DNA from: Parastagonospora avenae f. sp. tritici 18332-5
Lineage: Eukaryota; Ascomycota; Dothideomycetes; Pleosporales; Phaeosphaeriaceae
DNA length: 64,000 nt
Direction of reading: 5' to 3'
Assembly: GCA_022559985.1 (NCBI GenBank)
Contig: JAFJTR010000057.1
Coordinates: 153,660-217,659, forward strand
Part shown: piece by piece, positions 23,618 to 35,850 of the stretch
Layout: each line of letters starts with the position of its first letter
How positions within the stretch are numbered: position 1 is the first letter of the stretch
Position numbers and translations under genes: made by a program
The notes under the pieces: model-generated
What the model was told of the DNA's origin: nothing
Database searches by the model: none
The model's input: only the letters and a program-made list of their open reading frames with translations

Positions 23618-24194
23618 ATGGATGCCCGTGAGCTCTCTATTCAAGCAGCTATCAGCGATTACAACGCAGGTGTTTATACCAGTCTACGCTCTGTTCGTAT
23701 CTGCTGGACCGACCGCATCCTCGAACATGGTCCTGGACCCAAGAAGAGATCTGAATACGCTTGTCCAAGGTCTCTTATTTCTTTCGAGCCGTTCTGGATC
23801 GACGAGCCCAAGGTGCGTGAAGCGTACTGGGAGGCATTTGTCAGGCACAACCACATTTCCGAAAGGTCTGACGTCTGGAAACCCGATGTGGATCTGCTTT
23901 ATTGCAGCTACAGAGACTGGACCCATTTCGCACAAGATAGGCCGTGGAAGGAAGGGATTCGCAGACGGCTTTGCGTATTTTGACGAGGGGCTTGCAAATA
24001 TGACGGTCGAACGATGCATTGTGAAAGGGTATGGTGGTAGTAGCCTCTCGGAGGAGTATTGGATTGAGATTGAACCAGGAGAGGAGGAGCAGGATCCGAC
24101 TAGAGGTCCCGAAACATGCAGATCATGTGCAGAGAAATGCAAATCACGCGGACATGGTGGTATCGTGGTGTCAGGACCTCTCATACAGGGTTGA
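23618..24194 (+). pseudogene. damaged ORF starting with a psq-like helix-turn-helix fragment
   Basis: An ATG at 23618 opens with MDARELSIQAAISDYNAGV, which closely resembles the first helices of psq-type DNA-binding domains of fungal pogo transposases. After about 25 residues the similarity stops. The frame continues with FEPFWIDEPKVREAYWEAF and ends at 23983. The coherent continuation lies in the next frame (WKEG then FADGFAYFDEGLANMTVE) and runs to 24194, so a one-base shift near 23950 probably broke it. I do not recognise the non-transposase part. It may be a transposon fragment joined to an unrelated decayed gene. Confidence 0.45.
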
Positions 24195-24927
24195 TATTAT
24201 GCCTCGCACGGGTCCACTGTTCCCTCTGGGTCTTCAACTTGGGCCAACAAGACTTACACTTCTACGCTCAATGCTGCCTCGCAGTTGGAATTTCTCCGCC
24301 CGCATACTCAATGTAACCTTCAGTGGATGATTGTGCGTCTATGGTCTCATTCGCTCGGCCCAGCATAAGATTAGCATCGGCAAACGCACTTCTCTCACGC
24401 TTGAACTCGGGGACAGAGACATTCTCCCACTTGCCGCAGGAGACTTGCGCAGTTGAGGTTCCGAAATGGCGGGGGAAAGCAGGGCCTAGATCCAGCTCCG
24501 GTCTGATCGATCTACTCAGGCCGGCAAATATCCTGGCGAGATGTGTAGACTTTCAAAGCTCCTGTCACCATTTCTCAAGTACACGCATTGATGAGCAATT
24601 TCTAAATTATTGGCGTTTTACGGGCGCTGATTTAGTCGGGGTTTTCTGCGTGAAGCACCTCGCAACGCTGACCGGTAGCTCTGCGTTTGCAGCTGCTGTT
24701 GCCTTGTTTCGTCCTTTCACCCTGACCATCTAGCCGTTTCTAGTAACTAAACTTGTTCAACCACGCTCGTCATCTGACTACCGTGATTGCATCTCTTCGT
24801 CACTAACTGCCAGTACGCAATTGTCACAGCAACCACGCTCCCGTCACGCACCACTTGTCACTCCATCCATTCCAGGCTTTCCCAGCCCATCTGCCTCTTC
24901 AATTGCGCTGTGTAAAACATTTTTCTA
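24195..24927. other. intergenic, no gene seen
   Basis: No supported coding sequence. The final 100 bp before 24928 is pyrimidine-rich, like a fungal core promoter. Confidence 0.45.
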
Positions 24928-25686
24928 ATGCATACAAGCAAGGCTATCAACAGGAAGATGTACTACCTCAACCAAGCCATGGACTCTCTACTAAACGCCC
25001 GCATCCCACCGTCCAAGTTCGCCCCACCAACCCGCAACCGCATAGACGCAGACCCGATCCTAGTCATCTACCACGAGACCGGCAAAGGCCCCAAGCCCAC
25101 ACCCCACAACACCAGCTTCCTCCCCCTGCGCACGCGCCTGGTCGCAAACCCCTTCTCCGCCATCGCCAAAGCCCAAAGCGAAGCGTACTACGAAGAAATC
25201 GACAGCATCCCCTCAGCATAACTCGACCTGAAGAGCGAGTTCTCTGCTGGCCACTGGTATGTCGTTCACCCTGTCACGTATTGGCAAGTTAGGGATTTGA
25301 GTAACAAGGTGCTGCAAGACCTCGCGGAGTGGATCGAAGTCAAAAGCCCAAACGAGCTCTTCACGCGCAAAGCGGGGCAGGTGCTTGCGTTCAAGAGCGC
25401 GAGGGATGAGAGTTTGAAGGAAGTGAGGAAGGAGTTACTGAGGAGGGGGAAGAAGGGTGAGGTCGGTGTTGAAGAGGGATACCTCGGAGATTACGATACG
25501 ATCGATTCTGATGAAGGCGAGGATGAGGCACAGAGTGGCGGTATCAAGAAAGAAGTTCGAAAGGTAGTGAAGGTGCATGATAAGGCGTCTCGAATCACTG
25601 AAGCTGCGCTAGATGAGGCTGCTGAGGCTGGAAGGAAGGCAGCAAAGGAGGCGAAGATGATGGACGAGTGGTACATCGAACACTGA
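24928..25686 (+). pseudogene. conserved-looking protein interrupted by one TAA
   Basis: Frame one from the ATG at 24928 runs to a TAA at 25219-25221 (97 codons). It then continues in the same frame, without another stop, to 25686. Both halves have coherent codon use: the first ends YYEEIDSIPSA and the second begins LDLKSEFSAGHWYVVHP. No GT-AG intron removes the TAA while keeping the frame. The whole would be about 252 residues, with a hydrophilic C-terminal helix rich in Lys, Glu and Ala. I do not recognise the family. A recent nonsense mutation, a sequencing error or stop readthrough would all fit. Confidence 0.5.
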
Positions 25687-25895
25687 GCGTCTAGTCGCAA
25701 AGGGACGTTCAGGCTGCTGCGACTGCGGTGTCCTTCATCTCGTTTGAACGAAAACTTCGAACAAACATGTGTTTAACTAAGGAAATTGGCTAGCGCATCT
25801 AAGATGAGGAAATACAAGAAGAAATCAATGAAAACTAGATCCACCTGTGCGGTACCTCAATCTAAAGTTGCACGTGTCCTTCCCCAGTCTGACGT

Positions 25896-28800
25896 TCAAG
25901 CATCTGGCAGTACAACCTTGGTCTTCGTGCAAACAATCTTGGCCAAATTCTCAATACTCCCACTAGCCAACAGCTCCAATACCTGCAAGCTCGCCTCAAA
26001 CATCCTTGTGATGAAATTGCGCACTTCGATAGCTGTTAGTGAGTCCAATGGATAGTGGCTAAGAGCACGGCTGATGTCAAGCTCTTCGGGCTCCATTGAG
26101 ATGACATCAGAAATCTTCTCAACTAGCGCATTGCAAACCACCTGCTCGGCCTCAGTTCGCGAAGCCACGGCTTTGAAGGCAGCGCTCCACGAGACCTTCG
26201 CTGCAGTCCCGGACGCGTTTGATGCTGCTGCTGCTGCTGCGCGCAAGAGGTGCACGAACTTGGCATCATTGGACCAGAAAGGACCCATGGTGGGCGCGAT
26301 GCGCATACCGGTTATGGGATGACCGTTGCAGCTCGACAGCTTACCCTCGATGGCTGCTTGCAACAACGCCAACACTTCGGCTTCACAGATCGTATCGCTA
26401 CCAAGATTGCGCGCGACCTCGGCTGCTTTCTCTGCGTCTTCAGCCAGGTAGCCGGTGTCTGAGACTGCAGTCAAATCGAGTGACGCAGCTCGGATGCCTT
26501 TGCTGATGAGGTGTTGTGCGAAGGCGTTGAGGAACGTGTTGGCTGCGGCATATGCGGCTTGCCCACGGTTTCCCACAGCGCCAGCAGCAGAAGATATGAC
26601 AACGAAGAAATCGAGAGATGCTTGAGCTGTAGACAGTGCCTCGTGGAAGTTTCGCGCGCCTTGTACCTTGGAGGCGATGACAGATGTGTATTGATCATGA
26701 GTCATCTTCTCGAATAGAACGTCCTAAGAATTCTTTAGTTCCAGCCGTATGGAAGGATTATTTTTCAGCTTACGTGAAGCACCATGGCGCCGTGTACAAT
26801 ACCTCGCACTGGTGGCAGATCTACCATGCCATCAGAGATAAGATGGTCGACGGAAGACTTGTCAGCAACATCGCAGCTTCGCACGACAATATTGGCGCCT
26901 GCGCTGTTGAGTTCATCGACCTGTTCTTTCGCATTTCTTCGAAGCTCTCCACTGCGCGAGAGTAAAACGATGTTCTTGGCACCTTTCGAAACCATCCACT
27001 TCGCCATGCTTCTTCCGAGACCACCTGTCCCACCGATGAGGATATATGTCGCATCTTCGCGAAGCAGAGTAATTCTCTTGGCGATGCGTGGTGCCTTTAC
27101 TAGTCAGCGCAGTTGGAGCCAAGAATGAACCACGACTTACCATGATCAACTCGTTGTCTTGTGGTCTGATCACCACCTTGCCACGCGTGCCCGCAGCTTG
27201 AATTTCGTGGAGAGCTGAGACCACGTCTGAAATTCCGTATATCTTGATTTCATGCAGTGCCTGAATCGTGTTGTGCTTGAACATCCGGCCCACATCGGCA
27301 AGCGTACGCTGAAGAACCTTGGGTCGAAGTTTCCAAACGGCCTGGATGTCGACAGAGATCACGCTAGTGTTGGCTCTTGCATCTTTACAAGCTCCAGTCC
27401 TGTTTGCGTCGATGATGACATGCCGACCAAATTCTGCCAACGTGGCGTGTGTTGCGGACGTAAGATGGCTATCCGCCAGGCTGTCAAATACGACATCAAC
27501 ACCACGTCCCACAGTGGCATCTTTAATGGCATCCGTAAAGCCTTCGCTGCCAGCGTAAAGTATTCTGTCTTCAAGTATGCCAAACTCTCTCAGCAAAAGT
27601 GCCTTCTCAGTGGCAGTTTGAGCAGTGGCCCAAATGTCTGCACCAACCATCTGAGCAACCGTTAAAGCAGCTTGACCGTTCGCACTCGCAGCATCGTGCA
27701 CGAGAACAGACTCGTCCTCGCGTAGCCTAGCTTGATCAATCAATGCATAGGATGCCGTGCAGTATGCCAGTGGTATCGTCGCCGCCGACTCGAACGTTGT
27801 ATGATCCGGAAGTTTGAACAGAAATGGATGCTGTGCGCGAGTGATGGTCGACAAAGCGCCTTCAGTCGTAAGCCCTGCAACGTGATCACCGGGACGAAGG
27901 TTTGGCACATCGGATCCAACAGCTGTGACAATGCCGCTACACTCGACGCCGATCGCGGAGCTAGATGTAATATCTGTTGCATTGATGCCGGTTGCCCTGA
28001 CCTGGATTTCAACATCATGTGAGGCCAGCGGCGATATTTCATGATCGGTGAACTTGAGGCTGTCCGTTACGTTGGGTGTGTCGAAAAAACCACGAAGCGG
28101 TCGATTCAAATCAGAGAAAGATGCAAGCTCAGAAGCTGTTGGATGGGTTGTTTGCTCAACATACTCATTGAGTGAATCGTCGTTGATGATTCGAGGGGTT
28201 ACCAATTGACCATTGCGTTCCAAGAACTCTGTCTCCTCCATCTTAGTCTCTGCGCTCAGCGACTGATTGAACACTCGCAGAATCAGTGAGACATCGCGCT
28301 CGACGTCTAACTCTTCACGGGCTTCGACATCAAGGGTAACGAACTTCATCAGGGTACCTTCTGATCGCAGTGTACGACTGAGCCCAGTAATCATATTACT
28401 CTCAGGGTTTGCTGAATCAATGTAAGCACCCCGTACGACCCACAGGGCTCCTCGAACAGTCGTCAAAAAGTGTTGCAAAGACTCAAAATCTTGAGCACTG
28501 AGAGTTGATAACAACGGCTTCTCAAGCTCTGAGATGGCTATGCAGAGCTTGTCCTGCGATACCGTCGCTAGTGAGGCCAGGGATCCTAAAATAGGTGCAG
28601 CTCCAGTGAGAAGCATTAGCCGATCCGAAATCATAGCTGCCATTTCAAGCTGGGATTCCGAGCTGCCATGAATAATGACCACTCCTGCATCGAAACGGAG
28701 CTTTTCTATCGTCCCAACTTCGGGCTCTGCTGTTTGCGACATCGGCTCCCAGTCCAGTTTGTAACACAGCTCGCGTGCTGTATTGGCCTCCAGTCCAACA

Positions 28801-31800
28801 CTCATCTCTGTGATCGGGGAGATGAACAAGTCCTCAATCGAGATTATTAGCTCATTCGCGTTTGTAGTAGCTATCATAGACATATTGTTGGACGTAAAGC
28901 TACTAATGTCGGCTGTTGGCTCACAAAAGGCTTGCATGGCAGCGGAGGATTGACGGAGGACCTTCAGCGCTTTTGTAGACACAGTGACCTTGCCGATGGA
29001 AGATGGTAAGTGTACCGTGTCGAGTGAGCCTGAAGCCTTGAGGACAAGCCAGTACATGATGATCAGCTGCTCAAAGGCAGTCGGATGAAGAATGTACTTT
29101 GATTCATGGTGTTCGGGCATTTCGGATACTGTGTCGCTTACTGGTATCCGAGCGCTTGATGCAGAAGATGAGGCTTGGCAGTCTTGGAGACCTTGAAGCG
29201 TTGCGCCATAAGAAACCCCAATATCGGCGAGCCTCTTATACGTGGCTTGCATATTTACAGGCTCGACTGCGGACTGAACAGTCTTGGTGATTCTGGAATT
29301 GAGTCGGCGTTGCTTAACGTCCACAAAGCGCTTTCCGTCAACTTCATTGACTTTATCAAGAAAAGCAGACACGATACCCGTGCAATTCTCCGTCCAGCCC
29401 ATATTTCTTGACCAAGATCGGATGTGAAATTCGAAAGATGTTTTCCTGTGGGCCTGGGAGTGTGGTTGCAGCATTGTCGTCATCTCAAGATCCTCTTCCG
29501 TCAGCAAAGCAGGGACTTTAACGATCAAATCTTGGACTTCAAGTGACTCAAACTCCAGATTCAGCGCTTGAGCTTGTTGGCCCATAGCTTCTAGTGCCAT
29601 AACCAGAAACCCTGAGATAGGGAAGATGGTGACACCTTGAATTTGATGATGACGCAACCAAGGGACATCGTCAAGGCGTAAGACGTTGCGCCATATTGGT
29701 TGAATGTTGTCGGAATACGGTGCCAATACTCCAAGCAAATCGTTTCTTGGAGTGTTTTGAAATTTATGAATCGTCGTCAATCGCGACTCGTGATGATACG
29801 TCGTTGAGTGGTTCCACGCATATCGCGGCATGTCTGTGAGCACTTGGGGCTGCCTTTGAAGCGGCTGCGGAAAATTTATTGCGCCCATATCCAGCAGGGC
29901 TCCTCTGGCAAACAGGGTGCCCGCCAACCCCAGCACTGTTTGGATAGCGTTCTTCTTCCTTGACAGAGCCGATGCATATGGGATTTTTGTTGCGGCGCCG
30001 CCAACGTGTTTGAGGATTTGTTTGAGAGGGCCTTGTAATGCTGCGTGTGGCCCGAGTTCAACGAGGAAGTTAACTCCGGATTTGGTGTCGCCTACAGGAG
30101 TGCACATGCTTTGCACGGCTTCATCGAATCTGACAGCGCAAGTCAAGTTTTGTACCCAATAGGTGGCATCCAAGTCCGAATAGCTTGCCTTACGACCGAG
30201 AAGCGATGAGTGGAAGCTGACTGTGGAGTGCTGGGGTGGCTGAAGCTCTCGCAGACTTTCTGCATAGTCCTTTGCAACAAGATTCATGTGGTGACTATGG
30301 TAGGCTGTGTCCACAGCCAACCTTCTTGCAAATTTGCCTGGATATACCTTGTCGATGAGTCTTTGGACTTCGGCAACGGCTTCAGCGTCTCCAGAAACGG
30401 TGACGCTGGACGGACTGTTGATGCAGGCGATTCGCGCTTCTCCTAGGCTCGATGGAACTCGCTTCAATAATGGTGCAATATCAGTAGCACCAGAACCTAC
30501 GGCCAACATACAACCGTCGAGCTCCGGATGACGGTCCTTAAGTATAGGTATCAGTCTGCCTCTATGATATGCAATCGTCATCGCGTCCTCGAATTTGATG
30601 ATGTTAGCACTGTAGGCTGCAGCGATTTCACCACTGGAATGACCAACGACAGCATTTGGGCCGATCTTCCATGAGCGCAATAGCTCAACCAGTGCCAGCT
30701 GAATAGCTGTACATGCGGGCTGACTGACATGAGCGACATTGACTCTCGTTGATTGCTCGTCCTTTGCTAACTCCTCGATCAACGAGAATGGCGCACCAAT
30801 GGAGGAGAGGTGGGAGCTAGCCCTGTCGAGGCTAGATGCATACACTGGGTATTGATGGTACAATTCACGTCCCATCGCCCACCACTGTGCTCCTTGACTA
30901 AAAGATTGTCCCGCAGTTAGTGCGCGTCGCAAAAGGCCTTGATCATCTGGAGAACGTACCCAGTGAAGATCCAGCCCAGGCGCAGTGCCTCGATATCTTG
31001 TTTTACTGGTAATATTCTTCCATTTGACAGAGATTCGACAAGACTTACCGCTGATGAAGCTGAAATAGCCATTCTCCAAGAATGAAATGACTTGCGCTGT
31101 CCAAGCGTGTAAGCAAGATTGCTGAGTAGGTCATTCTGAAAGATCTCTGGTCGTTGTTCGAGGTAGATGCCCAGATTCTTCATAGCTTCTTCGGCAGCAG
31201 CCTTGTCATTGGCGGATACAACAAACAAGCGTTCTTGAGTCTGCGTGTCGATCTCTTCTTTCATAGTCTTCCGTTCGAGTGGACCCCGAGTCATGACGAC
31301 ATGGGCCTATCAATACGCGTTAGCTACCACATCATCTTCGCCTTGTTAGGCGTCCTCACATTTGTTCCTCCGAAGCCAAAGCCATTGACGCTGGCCCATT
31401 TCTTGCCAAAAGGCCATGGCTGCTGTCTGACAGGCACTTTCAAGCCCCACTCATCGAAGGGAATCTTCTCATTGGGCTGCTTGAAGTCGTAATTCGGCAG
31501 GATGAACCCGCGTTCTAGCATCAGAGCGGTTTTGATGATACCGGCGATACCTATAGTCTTAGAGCTTGCCATCATCATAATGCAATCTCAAAACCTACCA
31601 GCGGCTGCTTCCAAGTGTCCAATATTCGATTTCACAGATCCGATGTAGAGCGGCTTCCTTTTGTTTCTGCCTTTTCCAAAGACGCTGTGCAGGGCAGCAA
31701 CCTCCAACGGGTCGCCAACGCGTGTACCAGTTCCTGGTATCTTTGTGAGTACGAGCTTGTAAGCGTGATATCAAGTGGTAGGCTTTACCGTGTGCTTCAA

Positions 31801-33266
31801 CATAGCCTGTATCAGCAGGATCCATAGCGCCTTGAGTGTACACGGAGCGAATGAGATCCTCTGTTTCATTTATTAGCAAGTGGATTCAGCTCATCGTGAT
31901 AATACTGACCTTGAGCATGCTGATTAGGCATAGTAATGCCAGGCTGAGGAGGTATCAATAATCATATACAGCTCATATCCTTTGCACGACGTTTGACTTA
32001 CGGTCTTTCCGTCTTGATTAATGCCAGTACCAGCAATCACAGCACGGATCGGATCGTTGTCTTTGAGTGCTTGATCTAGAGGCTTCAGAAGAATCATCCC
32101 ACATCCCTCTCCTCGCCCATAACCTGTGCCTCGCTGGTCAAAGGCAAACGAACGGCCGGCTTCTCCAAAAAGTCTTGACATTGACATCGAGATCCAAAAC
32201 TCAGGCAGCATATTCAGATGAACACCAGCTACCAGCGCCATGCTTGACTCGCCGGTGCGAAGGCTTTGACAAGCCGTGTGCAGAGCAACTAGGCTCGACG
32301 AACATGCAGTATCTAGTGTAAAGCTCGGCCCTCTAAAGTCGAAAAAATGCGAGATACGATTAGACTGCATTGCCATGGCACAGCCTGTTCATGGTTGGTA
32401 TTGGCTGACAGTCTTATCGAAGATCTTTTTTTTTCTGGGTGCGGGCGTACATACCTGTGGCTTGATGCATAGGTATGGTCTCTGGATCTCTAAAAAGGTC
32501 CGCTTCGTATTCAGAGAAAGAGCCTCCGATGAAAACCCCTACGTCTTTTCCAACTGCGCTGTGCTTCGGGACACCAGCGCTCTCAAGTGCCTCGAAGGTG
32601 CATTCCAAAAGTAAGCGTTGCTGAGGGTCAAGGCTTATAGCCTCTTGTTGTGTGAAGCCAAAGAATGGGGCGTCGAATGCTTTGAGGTCTTGGGTGAGGA
32701 CTATCATAACGAAACTAATCAGTGACTGCTACACATACCAACGAAGGGCTATACGTACAATTTCCGCCTCGTGCATTCGTCGTACCGCCCTTGCCGGGAT
32801 TTGGGTGGTGGAAGCGATTGGCAGAGAAGCGTGAGGCTGGTATCGATGAAAAGCCAGTTCTGTTGCGAGCGAGCAGCTCCCAGAACTCATCGGGTGATGC
32901 AACACTGCCGGGCAGTCTGCAAGACATGCCAATGATAGCTATAGGCTGGTGCTTCAATTCGATGTGCGCCTTGGCGAAGCCCTCTTTATAGCCATGGACA
33001 AATGCGTCCTCGTATGAAGTCGTCGACTTGGGTGAGCTGGCGCCATCTGTGGAGTTATTTGCTGCGCTATCGGTCGACTCGGACTCGATCGTAGGGACAT
33101 TGTCGTCGTTAACGTTCTGAGATGGATGAACGCTGACGAAATTGTCGGAGTTCGTTGATGGTGTCGACATGCCACTATTGCTAGAGACGATTTGGAGTGA
33201 GGCAGACCAGTTGCCCTCTGGAAGTTCTCCACGCTCCATGGTTGGTGTGAGAGCGTATGGTGCCAT
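25896..33266 (-). CDS. highly reducing type I polyketide synthase
   Basis: Eleven exons give 2273 aa: 32759-33266, 32455-32700, 32002-32384, 31910-31943, 31789-31860, 31599-31733, 31360-31550, 30960-31306, 27141-30897, 26774-27094 and 25896-26723. All ten introns are 46-70 nt with GT-AG ends and matching phases. KS starts near 107 and has Cys279 in DTACSSS, then EAHGTGT and NIGHLEAAAG. AT has GHSSGE with Ser726 and YHSHHM. DH has His1056 in HQIQGVTIFP, but Glu1248 in HPTAFE where Asp is usual. There is no methyltransferase. A structural KR half precedes ER (about 1570-1890), whose nucleotide loop reads HDAASANGQ. KR has GGTGGLG, Ser2042/2043, Tyr2056 and Asn2060. ACP has Ser2226 in YPLDSL. 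No release domain is present. It makes a linear reduced polyketide chain in the cytosol; the product is unknown. Confidence 0.95.
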
Positions 33267-34985
33267 ATCGGCACTCTGAGCCGGCGAACTGACGGTTTAG
33301 TCACCAGAGAAGAATGAAGACTAGATGCTCGATGCTGCAAGAGCCACAAAGAACCATGCACCGATTTACCTGGGTTGGGGTCTCAAACACACATGGTATA
33401 TGATCCAGCGGCTGGTGAAGTTTAACGACAGCGATACAAGTATGTGTTCAATGAACATGAACATCAACCGGAGAGAAGAATCGAGGGGTCGACATTAGCC
33501 AGAAGTGTTAGATGACCTGTATCAGATATACAACGGTTCGAATTCTTGGAAATGGTGAGCCAGACGCATGTAGTGCATGTCACATCCTGTATGCCCATCA
33601 GGAACGCCATATAATTTATCAATGACGTGACATCAAGAGGCGATATTGTCAATAGCATATGTTTGAGGGTAGATTGATATGATGGTCCATGTTCGTTGAG
33701 TTCGTGCGATGTCCACTGTCACATTTTCGGTGGCTTCCAAGCTGGTCTATGAGACGGCGGGCCGGAATCCGATCTCAGAAATAATCACGATCTTATCGCA
33801 GATCTTGGTAGCATCCTGTATACTTTGGGTTGAGGGAAGTCGGCGAAGGCCTTCGCTAGCAAGATCGGTCTAGATTCACAGCGACTTGCGCCAAAAAAAA
33901 GGAAGTATTAGGAGCTCTTGCCATCTAGCGACGACTGGGTATGACTGACTGTGGGTATCTCACGATCTCCAATTATAAAACGTTGCGACCCTGAACAAGC
34001 CTGTTATCAAACACCCAGCTCTTTACTGGAATTGGGCGCTCGTGATGTTCGCGATGGCCAGATGATACCTTTGCGTTCGCGAATTTCAGTAGACTAAGCT
34101 GCCATCCTGATCGTTTGTCTCTATCTCCATTCAGTTACACGCTTGGCATGACGACTAGAGTTCCTCTTCATATTGGATGCCTGAAATGTGCTTCAAGGTT
34201 GAGCTCGAATTGTCCACACCTTGGCACCATGTGACACCGGGTTCCAATCGTGGCAATCTTTGTGCCTCAGGGGTAGAAGTCATGAACCGGGCTAAAGGCG
34301 CCGAAGTATCTCCACATCCCGAGATGGCAGTATGCCCGGGAAAATGGTTTGTACACACGATGCGCTCGCGCGACTGGATGTGGAGCTGGTTGGTGTTCAG
34401 ATGAGTGAAGATTGAGGTTGAGATAGCTTCGGAACAACCCTTGGGAGTCTTGGCTAAATAAAGCTTAGTGCAGATCATACGCTAGACGGCAGGCTTGTTC
34501 GGTAGTGGTCCAATTCTCCGCTACCCCTGCCCCTGATGTTTACCCGTTCCTTGTTTATTGCCACGCGTGCACAATCCATCTATACTGTATGCAGTCGCAT
34601 ACTATTCGGAAGTCCTGCTCGTCGGTCGCCCCCATACTTGCTTGCCCATGATCCCTTCCTTCGACCCATTCCCTGTGGCCCGGGTGAATTTTGCTGTCGA
34701 TCCTTCACAAAATATAGTTGGTGCACGAATGTCTCTGCGGGTCGCGCTTAGCGAGTTCAACGTCCTCACCGGAAGCTTTCTGCTTCATCTGAACAGAAGC
34801 CCTTGGAGTAACATTACCTAGCTAGGATGTCTCATCTAACATGTGATCGCGGTATGAAAGCATGGCATCTAGTTCGCTTGGCATGCGGGCTGTCAATTAC
34901 CATCACTAACACTCCCATCATGTTTAGATACCTACGACACATTGGACAATCATTCACCTTCCCTTGAAAGCTCAGACTACTCGAA
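33267..34985. promoter_or_regulatory. shared divergent promoter of PKS and FSH hydrolase
   Basis: About 1.7 kb separate the PKS start (minus) from the hydrolase start (plus). No gene was recognised here. Such head-to-head spacing in fungal metabolite clusters often carries binding sites for a shared activator, but no regulator is encoded in this locus and I could not define a motif. Confidence 0.45.
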
Positions 34986-35850
34986 ATGCGTTTTTTATGC
35001 CTGCCAGGAGCATACGGCAGCGTAGAAGTAAGTCATGATAATCAGCCAGTGACTCCATCCTATTGACTCAGATAGAAATTTAAGGTCCAACTTGCGCCAT
35101 TGGTCAAAGAACTAGAGTCCGATGGCACAGCCAGCTTCTTCTTCCTGCAAGGTCCGTACGAAGTGAAGCCGCCATCAGGATATGAAGAGTTCTTCGGTGG
35201 ACCGCCGTACTATCGGTTCATCGTCCCAAGTGATGCAGACAGCGAGACAGTAGACGTCTTAGAGCGCATCCGCGATTTTCCACAACTCGAGACTCCAGAA
35301 ATGACAATGCGAGAGCTCATGACTTACGGCGTCGCAAAGACAGACGACAGTGCTCGGCAGACACTTCTGTACCTGTATGAAGTCATGGATAAAGAAGGAC
35401 CGTTTGACGGTATCATTGGATACTCGGAAGGTGCCACGATTGCTGGTACCTTGCTACTACATGAGCAGATGAGGGACAAGAACGAGGGCCGCATCCCAGT
35501 ACTCAGATGTGCACTCTTCTTTGGTGGCTGGCCGCCCATGCGACCAACATTGGACGGCATTGTTCTTGCTGATGAGAGTGATCTGATGATCGACGTTCCT
35601 ACAGTGCACATCGGTGAGTTGCTTCTGTCTGTCAAAATGTCGCGGTACTCATTTTCACCTAGTTGGCTCTCTGGATCCATATCTCCATGGAAACATCGCT
35701 TTGTACAACATTTGCGACCCGGATACTGCCTTCATCTTCGACCACGCAAAGGGTCACACATTGCCCCGCGACAAGCACATGGTTAAAGAGCTTGGCGATA
35801 CTGTTCGCCGTATGGTTGTCGAAGTGAATGGGGGCTTTTCTCCTTGTTGA
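34986..35850 (+). CDS. FSH1-family serine hydrolase (LovG-like fold)
   Basis: Three exons: 34986-35027, 35076-35613 and 35663-35850, giving 255 aa. The first exon encodes only MRFLCLPGAYGSVE. The acceptor at 35075 was preferred over an AG four bases earlier because it keeps the frame and gives the family-typical KFKVQLAPL. The nucleophile elbow is GYSEGA with Ser131, the family segment VGSLDPYL follows in the last exon, and the catalytic His is in GHTLPRD. FSH1 enzymes are cytosolic alpha/beta hydrolases. LovG of this family releases the LovB polyketide from its ACP. Here the gene is head-to-head with a PKS that has no release domain, so product off-loading is the obvious inferred role. A general esterase role cannot be excluded. 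Confidence 0.9.

Noticed and set aside
25896..33266. PKS split into several genes or broken
   Set aside because: Ten short introns join all pieces in phase into one 2273-residue protein with KS to ACP in the usual order.
34155..34478. Small ORF between the PKS and FSH hydrolase as a possible regulator
   Set aside because: It shows no DNA-binding motif, and an overlapping frame on the opposite strand is as good. It is treated as promoter DNA.
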